Below, one piece after another: positions 5,962-11,219 of a stretch of 11,219 nt of DNA. Within the stretch, counting starts at the first letter, position 1, and every line of letters starts with the position of its first letter. The stretch lies in assembly GCA_905200265.1 (NCBI GenBank), contig CAJKJS010000025.1, forward strand, positions 1 through 11,219. Reading direction: 5' to 3'. A program made the position numbers and the translations under genes. The stretch is from an uncultured Oscillospiraceae bacterium (GTDB lineage Bacteria > Bacillota > Clostridia > Oscillospirales > Acutalibacteraceae). The notes below the pieces were generated by a model. That model was not told where the DNA came from. It saw nothing but the letters and a program-made list of their open reading frames with translations, and did not search any database.

Positions 5962-7211
5962 CACAGATCATAGTGATTGGCGGCGGGCCGGCCGGCATGA
6001 TGGCGGCGCTTTCGGCTGCCGAAGCTGGGGCAGATGTAACGCTGTTGGAGCGGAACGACCGGCTGGGTAAAAAACTGCGCATTACCGGGAAAGGCCGGTG
6101 CAATGTGTGCAACGATTGTGAACCGGAAGCGGTGATCCGTGCCGTGCCGGAGAATGGGAAATTCCTGTATGGCGCCCTTATGCGTTTTACGCCCCGGGAT
6201 GTGATGGACTTTTTTGAACAGCATGGTGTGCCTCTGAAAACGGAGCGGGGCCGCCGGGTGTTCCCGTGTTCCGATAAGGCCCAGGATATTGTCGATGCCC
6301 TTGCAGGAGCGGTGCAAACAGCCGGGGTGCAGGTCCGCCTGAATGCCCGGGTGAAAGCGCTGCAAACCGAAGGCACCCGGGTAACGGGGGTTACGTTATA
6401 CGACGGTACGTTCCTGCCCGCAGAAGCCGTCATTGTGGCCGTGGGCGGCGCGTCATACCCTGGCACCGGCAGTACCGGGGACGGGAACCGGCTGCTTTGT
6501 GCCTTGGGGGTAAAAACCCGGCCCCTTATGCCCAGTTTGGTACCGCTTATCGTAAAGGGCCCGGACTGTCCGGCCATGATGGGACTGTCGCTGCGCAACT
6601 GCACACTGACAGTTACCGACGAAACGCGCAAAGGGAAGAAGGTATTTCAGGAACTGGGCGAATTATTATTTACCCATTTTGGTTTGTCCGGCCCGCTGGT
6701 ACTCAGCGCCAGCGCCCACATGCGCTCCATGAAGCCGGGCCGGTATGTCTGCCATATTGATACAAAGCCGGGCCTCACGGCGGAAAAACTGGACCTGCGG
6801 TTGCAGCGGGATTTAAATGAAAACCATCAAAAATCCCTGCACAATAGCCTTGTGTCCCTGCTGCCGCACAGCATGATTCCGGTGGTGTTGCGCCGCAGTG
6901 AATTGGCGCCCGAGAAACGGTGCTGTGATGTCACCCGGGAGGAGCGACTTGAGCTAGGGCGTACAGTAAAAGACCTGTCGTTTTCGGTGGAGGGATTCCG
7001 CCCCCTGGAAGAAGCGATTGTCACAGCGGGGGGAATTGACGTAAGGGAAATAGATCCTCGCCGTATGCAAGTAAAAAAATGGGATAATCTATTTGCGGCC
7101 GGTGAAATGCTGGATGTGGATGCTTACACCGGTGGTTATAATTTGCAAATTGCCTTTTCGACCGGTCGCCTGGCCGGCGAAAGTGCCGCCGAAATCGGCG
7201 AAAATAGATAG
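5958..7211 (+). CDS. HI0933-family NAD(P)/FAD-dependent oxidoreductase
   Basis: Predicted 417-residue flavoprotein of the HI0933/YhiN family, which some databases label aminoacetone oxidase family or BaiN. The N-terminal dinucleotide-binding loop GGGPAG (8-13) is followed by the family mark ITGKGRCN (42-49), then a GGASYPGTGSTGDG block in the middle and the C-terminal FAD-contact block GYNLQIAFSTGRLAG (393-407). The natural substrate of this family is mostly unknown; BaiN was proposed to act in bile acid dehydroxylation, but the general family assignment does not justify that role here. The ATG at 5958 overlaps the RpiR stop and has AAAAGGGGA upstream (5936-5944). The protein looks complete and cytoplasmic, with no signal peptide. 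It sits between a regulator and cmk, an arrangement I recall from other Clostridia, so its place in this operon is probably conserved. Confidence 0.93.
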   Translation: MTQIIVIGGGPAGMMAALSAAEAGADVTLLERNDRLGKKLRITGKGRCNVCNDCEPEAVIRAVPENGKFLYGALMRFTPRDVMDFFEQHGVPLKTERGRRVFPCSDKAQDIVDALAGAVQTAGVQVRLNARVKALQTEGTRVTGVTLYDGTFLPAEAVIVAVGGASYPGTGSTGDGNRLLCALGVKTRPLMPSLVPLIVKGPDCPAMMGLSLRNCTLTVTDETRKGKKVFQELGELLFTHFGLSGPLVLSASAHMRSMKPGRYVCHIDTKPGLTAEKLDLRLQRDLNENHQKSLHNSLVSLLPHSMIPVVLRRSELAPEKRCCDVTREERLELGRTVKDLSFSVEGFRPLEEAIVTAGGIDVREIDPRRMQVKKWDNLFAAGEMLDVDAYTGGYNLQIAFSTGRLAGESAAEIGENR

Positions 7212-7216
7212 GGAGA

Positions 7217-7235
7217 CGCCCCGTTTGGCGGGGTG
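7217..7235 (+). other. Small hairpin between the flavoprotein gene and cmk
   Basis: CGCCCCG (7217-7223) can pair with CGGGGTG (7229-7235), including one G-U pair, around the five-base loop TTTGG. No T tract follows, so it is not a standard terminator. It lies in the only gap of more than a few bases inside the operon (52 bases) and could affect RNA stability or mark an RNA processing point. The strong cmk ribosome binding site follows it. Confidence 0.45.
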
Positions 7236-7263
7236 AATTGTGGAAAACTGGAGGATGAGATAA

Positions 7264-7932
7264 ATGATTGCCGTTGCCATTGACGGGCCCGCCGGAGCGG
7301 GCAAGAGCACGGTGGCCCGCCGGGCCGCCCAGGAATTGGGATACGTATATGTAGACACGGGCGCTATGTACCGCGCCATCGGTTATACCCTGAAAAAACA
7401 GGGGGTCGATCTTTCCGACACTGAAGCTGTGGCTGTCGCTGTGACCGGAGTGAATGTTACCCTGCGTTTTCAGGAGGACGGCCAGCATGTGTACTGTGGG
7501 GAAGAAGATGTGACCGGGTTTATCCGTACACCGGAAATTAGCCTGGCGGCCTCTCAAGTTTCGGCTGTACCGGCTGTGCGGGCACACTTGCTCGCTTTGC
7601 AGCAGCAGATGGCCAAAACCAATTCGGTGATTATGGACGGACGCGACATCGGTACCGTGGTGTTGCCGGATGCCCAGGTAAAAGTGTTTCTCACAGCATC
7701 CAGCGCTGTGCGGGCACGGCGCCGCTGCTTGGAACTGGAACAGAAGGGCACGCCTCAGCCGTACGAAGATGTGCTGCGGGACGTGGAAGAACGGGATTAC
7801 CAGGACTCCCACCGGGCTGTGGCGCCTATGAAACCGGCGCCTGACGCTGTGTTGCTGGATACCAGCGGTATGGACCTTGATGAAAGCGTGCAGGCCCTTT
7901 TGCGGATTATCCGCGAGAAAGTGGGCGCGTAA
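7264..7932 (+). CDS. cmk: Cytidylate kinase (CMP/dCMP kinase)
   Basis: Cmk phosphorylates CMP and dCMP to the diphosphates with ATP and recycles CMP released by phospholipid synthesis and RNA turnover. The predicted 222-residue length is normal for the short bacterial form. Motifs: P-loop GPAGAGKST (8-16), substrate-site VDTGAMYR (30-37), GRDIGT (126-131), an arginine-rich lid region (150-154, RARRR) and RDYQDSHR (177-184) with the conserved Asp and Arg. The ATG at 7264 follows TGGAGG (7249-7254) with nine bases of spacing; an ATG at 7255 runs into a stop after two codons. The plsC-like gene starts five bases after the stop. Linkage of cmk with plsC and the S1 gene is common in Bacillota and fits the CMP produced when phospholipids are made. 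Confidence 0.98.
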   Translation: MIAVAIDGPAGAGKSTVARRAAQELGYVYVDTGAMYRAIGYTLKKQGVDLSDTEAVAVAVTGVNVTLRFQEDGQHVYCGEEDVTGFIRTPEISLAASQVSAVPAVRAHLLALQQQMAKTNSVIMDGRDIGTVVLPDAQVKVFLTASSAVRARRRCLELEQKGTPQPYEDVLRDVEERDYQDSHRAVAPMKPAPDAVLLDTSGMDLDESVQALLRIIREKVGA

Positions 7933-7937
7933 CGGTT

Positions 7938-8585
7938 ATGGCAGATCGTAAATCGGCAATTTATACCCTGGGGCAAGGGCTTGTTTCCACGGCGTTTCGT
8001 CTTGTAAACCCTGTCACCCGGAAAGACCTGGACAAATTGCCCCGTAATGGTCCTGTACTGGTGTGCTGCAACCACCTATCGAACAAAGACCCCATTGTGC
8101 TGGGGGGCGTTTTACCCCGGCAGCTGTATTTTATGGCAAAAGAAGAGCTGTTTCACAATGCTCTGGTAGGCGGTGTGCTGCGGGGATTGGGTGCTTTTCC
8201 GGTACATCGGGGCAAAGGGGACGAAAAAGCCATGGATACCGCTAGAGAACTCTTGCGGGAAGAAAAAGTCGTGGCTATTTTTATCGAAGGTACCCGTAGC
8301 CGCGACGGCAAACTCCAGCAGCCAAAATCGGGGGCGGCAGTATTGGCGCACCAAATGCAGGTGCCCATTCTTCCCATGTGCATTACCTGCCGCGGGCAGC
8401 AGCTTCCCAAAGCCGGACAGCGGCTGATTGTCTCCTGTGGCGACCCCATTTTGCCTGCGGAACTGGGCATTGAACATGAGGATAACAGTGATTACCGCCG
8501 GGCGGCCCGCCTGATCATGAGCCGCATTCGGGCGTTACGTGAAAGGGACTTGAAAGAATTTGATCACGAATCAACTGAAAAATAA
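7938..8585 (+). CDS. plsC: PlsC-like 1-acyl-sn-glycerol-3-phosphate acyltransferase (first of two)
   Basis: Predicted 215 residues. Family members move an acyl chain to lysophosphatidic acid to form phosphatidic acid at the cytoplasmic membrane. All four acyltransferase motifs are present: catalytic H-X4-D in NHLSNKD (45-51), GAFPVHRG (85-92), EGTRS (117-121) and VPILP (142-146). There is no strong transmembrane helix; an amphipathic N-terminus (about residues 6-24) probably gives peripheral membrane contact. The ATG at 7938 lies five bases after the cmk stop with only a weak ribosome binding site, so translation may depend on coupling to cmk. The canonical motif set makes this copy the better candidate for the general PlsC, but its substrate is not proved. 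Confidence 0.93.
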   Translation: MADRKSAIYTLGQGLVSTAFRLVNPVTRKDLDKLPRNGPVLVCCNHLSNKDPIVLGGVLPRQLYFMAKEELFHNALVGGVLRGLGAFPVHRGKGDEKAMDTARELLREEKVVAIFIEGTRSRDGKLQQPKSGAAVLAHQMQVPILPMCITCRGQQLPKAGQRLIVSCGDPILPAELGIEHEDNSDYRRAARLIMSRIRALRERDLKEFDHESTEK

Positions 8586-9195
8586 ACGGCGTTTTTATGC
8601 CGTATGTAAAGTGCTTTTTACCTGGATTTTTTTCCTCGTATTTCGGGTAAAAGTAACAGGACGGGACCATATTCCGAAAACGGGGGGCTATGTGCTGTGC
8701 TGCAATCATCGTTCCACTATGGACCCGATTTTGCTCGGTATGGCCTGCCCGCATCCGGTGCATTATATGGCCAAATCCCAACTGTTTGAAGACCACGGCC
8801 GCTGGGTCGCGTGGTTTTTATCCCTGTTAGGAGCATTTCCGGTGCACCGGGGCGAAGCTGACCGCAAAAGCCTGATGCAGGCGGTTTCGCTTCTAAAAGC
8901 CGGGCGTGTAGTGGGTATTTTTCCGGAAGGTCATATCCGCCCGGTAGGAACTCCCTTTCAGAGCAATCCGGGTGCTTCCATGATGGCGGCTCGGGCGGGT
9001 GTCCCGATGGTTCCGGCTGTGATTCTTACCCGCCGGGGTCCAAAACTCTTTTCCCGCACCCGTATCGTGTTCGGTGCTCCGGTACTGTGTGAAGCAGGGG
9101 GGCGTCGGGCCATTGAACAGGCTACCTTGCAGCTGCAGCAAACCATGCAAGACATGCTACAGCCGGAAGGGAATGGAGAAAGGGGAAACGCATAA
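8560..9195 (+). CDS. Second PlsC-like acyltransferase with altered motif III
   Basis: Predicted 211 residues, a diverged paralogue of the gene just upstream. The catalytic H-X4-D is kept (NHRSTMD, 49-55), as are GAFPVHRG (91-98) and VPMVP (148-152). The third motif reads FPEGHIRPVG (121-130), not the usual FPEGTRS, so the Thr-Arg-Ser part that helps bind the glycerol phosphate is changed. A hydrophobic stretch at about 13-30 may touch the membrane. The best start is a TTG at 8560, giving a 26-base overlap with the first copy; an ATG at 8597 is out of frame. GAAAGGG (8541-8547) and GAAAG (8552-8556) are possible ribosome binding sites. The stop codon directly abuts the ATG of the IspH-S1 gene. 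It may use a different acyl acceptor or acyl donor. Confidence 0.9.
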   Translation: MITNQLKNKRRFYAVCKVLFTWIFFLVFRVKVTGRDHIPKTGGYVLCCNHRSTMDPILLGMACPHPVHYMAKSQLFEDHGRWVAWFLSLLGAFPVHRGEADRKSLMQAVSLLKAGRVVGIFPEGHIRPVGTPFQSNPGASMMAARAGVPMVPAVILTRRGPKLFSRTRIVFGAPVLCEAGGRRAIEQATLQLQQTMQDMLQPEGNGERGNA

Positions 9196-11145
9196 ATGGA
9201 AGTGTTCCTGGCGAAAACGGCCGGATTCTGCTTTGGTGTGGACCGGGCAGTGAAAACCGTACAGCGTCTGCTTTCGGAAAAGGGCCGGGTGTATACCCTG
9301 GGGCCCATTATTCATAATCCCCAAATGGTCAAAGAACTGGAAGAAAAAGGCGCCATCGCGGTGGATGCACCGGAACAGGTGCCCACTGGTGAGTGCCTGG
9401 TTATCCGCTCCCATGGGGTGGGGGAAGACATGATGGCCCGCATTCAAAAGCAAGGGCTTTCCTGCGTGGATGCCACCTGTCCTTTTGTGAAAAAGATTCA
9501 CACCCTTGTCCATGATGCCAGCCTGGAGGGCAGGCGGGTGTTGGTAGCCGGGGATGCCCATCACCCGGAAGTAGAGGGAATCCTCGGGCATGTGCATGGC
9601 CCTTGGGCCGTGTTTTCCGGGGTAAAGGAACTGGAAAAGCTGATCCTTGACCACCCGGAATGGAAAAATGAGCCTATATGCGTCGTTTCCCAGACGACTT
9701 TTGAGGCCACAGAATGGGAAAATTGTTCGAAAATCCTGGAAAAGGTCTATACAAACGCCCGGATTTTTGCTACAATATGTAATGCTACTGCACAACGTCA
9801 AAAGGAAGCCAGGGAGCTGGCCCAGCAGTGCGATCAGATGATCGTAGTGGGGGGCAAACACAGTTCCAATACGGCCAAACTGAAAGCCGTGTGCAGTCCT
9901 TATTGCCAGACCATGCTGATCGAAACCGCAGACGAGCTGCCGGTATTGCAGGGCGTGCATAAGGTTGGTATCACGGCGGGCGCCTCAACGCCTGCCCACA
10001 TCATAAAGGAGGTACTTGTTACCATGTCTGAAATCAACGAGAGCGCAGTCCAGAATCCTACGGAAGGTACCGAGAGCTTTGCGGAGATGCTTGAAGAATC
10101 TCTCAAAACTTTGAATACAGATGAAAAGGTTCACGGTGTTGTTGTCGGTATCGCCCCGAATGAGGTGTATGTCGATGTGGGACGGAAGCAGGCCGGTTTC
10201 ATTCCTGCCAGCGAACTGTCCGCTGACCCCAACGCCCGTCCCGAAGATCTGGTGAAGATCGGCGACGAAATGGATCTGCTGATCATGCGCACCAACGACC
10301 AGGAAGGCACCATCATGCTGTCCAAAAAGCGCCTTGATTCCATCAAGGGCTGGGAAGTCATCGCGGCTGCAGAAGAAAGCGGCGAAGTGCTCACCGGCAC
10401 TGTGACGGAAATCATCAAGGGCGGCCTGATTGCTGTGACCAACGGCATTCGCGTGTTTATCCCCGCTTCCCAGGCAACGGCTTCTCGTGGGGAAAGCCTG
10501 GACAACCTGCTGAAAACGGAAGTTCGTTTCCGCATTATCGAAGTGAACCGTGGCCGTCGTCGTGCGGTGGGCTCCATCCGCTCCGTGCTGCGTGACGAAA
10601 AGAAAGCTCTGGCTGAAAAGTTCTGGGAAACCGCCGAAGAAGGCAAGGAATACACTGGCACCGTCAAATCCCTGACCGCTTATGGCGCGTTTGTGGATCT
10701 GGGCGGCATCGACGGTATGATCCATATTTCCGAACTGTCCTGGACTCGCATTAAGCATCCCAGCGAAGTGGTTAACCCCGGCGATACCGTTACGGTATAC
10801 ATCAAGGGCCTGGACCGCGAAAAGGGCAAAATCTCCCTGGGTTACAAGCGTCAGGAAGACAATCCCTGGAACATTCTGGAACGCGACTATCCCGTGGGCA
10901 CGGTGTGCGACGTGACCGTGGTGGGCATGACCACCTTTGGTGCGTTTGCCAACATCATCCCCGGCATTGACGGCCTGATCCACATCTCCCAGATCGCGGA
11001 TCACCGCATTGAAAAGCCCCAGGATGTGCTGAAGGTAGGCGACGTGGTCAAAGCGAAGATCACGGAAATCGACTTCGAAAAGAAGAGAGTTTCTCTCTCC
11101 ATGCGTGCAGCGGTGGAAGAAACCGAAGCTGGCGAAGAAGCCTGA
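9196..11145 (+). CDS. ispH-rpsA: IspH - ribosomal protein S1 fusion (HMBPP reductase with four S1 domains)
   Basis: Predicted 649 residues. Residues 1-276 are IspH, the [4Fe-4S] enzyme that reduces HMBPP to IPP and DMAPP in the last step of the MEP pathway. The cluster cysteines C12, C95 and C195 are present, as are H40, H73, H123, catalytic E125, T167/T168 and the SSN triad (223-225). From residue 277 the protein is a four-repeat S1/YpfD-type RNA-binding protein: S1 domains at about 309-380, 396-465, 483-552 and 568-639, with an acidic tail. Such fusions are known and annotated in Clostridia. Translation starts at ATG 9196, directly after the upstream stop, with AGAAAGGGG at 9177-9185. A second in-frame ATG at 10024 (residue 277) sits exactly at the domain junction behind a perfect Shine-Dalgarno site, so a free S1 of 373 residues may also be made. 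Arginine codon use differs between the halves: CGG/AGG are 6 of 10 in the IspH part and 1 of 21 in the S1 part. Confidence 0.96.
   Translation: MEVFLAKTAGFCFGVDRAVKTVQRLLSEKGRVYTLGPIIHNPQMVKELEEKGAIAVDAPEQVPTGECLVIRSHGVGEDMMARIQKQGLSCVDATCPFVKKIHTLVHDASLEGRRVLVAGDAHHPEVEGILGHVHGPWAVFSGVKELEKLILDHPEWKNEPICVVSQTTFEATEWENCSKILEKVYTNARIFATICNATAQRQKEARELAQQCDQMIVVGGKHSSNTAKLKAVCSPYCQTMLIETADELPVLQGVHKVGITAGASTPAHIIKEVLVTMSEINESAVQNPTEGTESFAEMLEESLKTLNTDEKVHGVVVGIAPNEVYVDVGRKQAGFIPASELSADPNARPEDLVKIGDEMDLLIMRTNDQEGTIMLSKKRLDSIKGWEVIAAAEESGEVLTGTVTEIIKGGLIAVTNGIRVFIPASQATASRGESLDNLLKTEVRFRIIEVNRGRRRAVGSIRSVLRDEKKALAEKFWETAEEGKEYTGTVKSLTAYGAFVDLGGIDGMIHISELSWTRIKHPSEVVNPGDTVTVYIKGLDREKGKISLGYKRQEDNPWNILERDYPVGTVCDVTVVGMTTFGAFANIIPGIDGLIHISQIADHRIEKPQDVLKVGDVVKAKITEIDFEKKRVSLSMRAAVEETEAGEEA
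9748..9776 (+). promoter_or_regulatory. Candidate internal promoter inside the ispH part
   Basis: TATACA (9748-9753) and TACAAT (9771-9776) are 17 bases apart and match the sigma-70 consensus at four and five of six positions. TG at 9768-9769 makes an extended -10 element (TGCTACAAT). Transcription would begin near 9783, about 240 bases before the internal S1 start. It overlaps the codons around the iron-sulphur ligand C195, where ACA and ATA are used, codons uncommon in the surrounding gene. The call is inferred from sequence only. Confidence 0.5.
10005..10026 (+). promoter_or_regulatory. Internal ribosome binding site and start codon for free S1
   Basis: AAAGGAGGT (10005-10013) matches the anti-Shine-Dalgarno end of 16S rRNA perfectly and is the strongest such site in the window. 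The ATG at 10024-10026 is in frame with the fusion and begins the S1 part (MSEINES). Spacing from GGAGG to ATG is 11 bases, a little long but within use. The site is written with the codons AAG GAG GTA at the end of the IspH domain. Confidence 0.7.
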
Positions 11146-11159
11146 GATAACAGTCTAAG

Positions 11160-11181
11160 GCAGAATGTTTAAACAAACTGC
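11160..11181. repeat. Imperfect 22-base palindrome after the S1 gene
   Basis: The two halves GCAGAATGTTT and AAACAAACTGC are complementary at 9 of 11 positions, centred on GTTTAAAC. It lies 15 bases after the S1 stop codon. It could be a protein-binding site for a downstream gene or part of a 3' RNA structure; there is no clear T tract, so it is not a convincing terminator. The last 74 bases of the window contain no gene that I can support. Confidence 0.4.
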
Positions 11182-11219
11182 GTAAGACATATCTTTTCTA
11201 TCCATGAATAAAAAGCTCT

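Noticed and set aside
5014..5964. Minus-strand open frame of 316 codons opposite the RpiR gene
   Set aside because: Its mirror on the plus strand is a clear RpiR protein; the antisense translation is rich in His, Gln, Phe and Arg without a domain, typical of a shadow frame.
9985..11004. Minus-strand open frame of 339 codons opposite the S1 part
   Set aside because: The long frame follows from strong codon bias in the S1 gene; no known motif and no ribosome binding site.
1..11219. Mobile element, CRISPR array, tRNA, rRNA or phage genes
   Set aside because: No transposase, integrase, direct repeat array, terminal inverted repeats or structural RNA was seen; gene order looks like conserved chromosomal backbone.

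Overview
The window looks like a chromosomal housekeeping segment of a low-to-mid GC Gram-positive bacterium of class Clostridia, probably near the Oscillospirales/Ruminococcaceae; this is inferred from gene content and order only. The main indicators are an IspH-ribosomal protein S1 fusion, the order flavoprotein - cmk - plsC - ispH/rpsA, a DUF5685-like protein next to a J-domain protein with a cysteine-rich tail, and purine-rich Shine-Dalgarno sites with GTG/TTG starts. All genes lie on the + strand. I see no insertion sequence, prophage, CRISPR array, tRNA or rRNA.

Layout. (1) Bases 2-2575 hold the 3' nine-tenths of uvrA (nucleotide excision repair), closed by a clear intrinsic terminator at 2584-2617. 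(2) Bases 2767-4890 hold a tight three-gene module: a DUF5685-like cysteine/aspartate-rich protein, a J-domain/TPR-like protein ending in nine cysteines, and a small polytopic membrane protein. None has a known function that I can name. The first two overlap by four bases and the third follows after 16 bases. (3) A 186-base gap contains a long imperfect hairpin (4906-4956), which may be a terminator, an operator or both. (4) Bases 5077-11145 hold an apparent operon: RpiR-type regulator, HI0933-family flavoprotein, cytidylate kinase, two tandem PlsC-like acyltransferases, and the IspH-S1 fusion. Its genes overlap or lie within 52 bases of each other.

How the genes fit together. The last operon joins nucleotide supply (Cmk), phospholipid acylation (PlsC pair), isoprenoid precursor synthesis (IspH) and translation (S1) behind a sugar-phosphate-sensing type of regulator and a flavoprotein.

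The most interesting signal is inside the fusion gene. Exactly at the IspH/S1 boundary there is a perfect AAAGGAGG Shine-Dalgarno site followed by an in-frame ATG. About 250 bases upstream, inside the ispH part, lies a promoter-like sequence with an extended -10 element. Arginine codon use also changes sharply across the junction. Together these suggest that the gene makes both the fusion and a separate, more abundant S1. The second point of interest is the uncharacterised DUF5685/J-domain/membrane-protein module.
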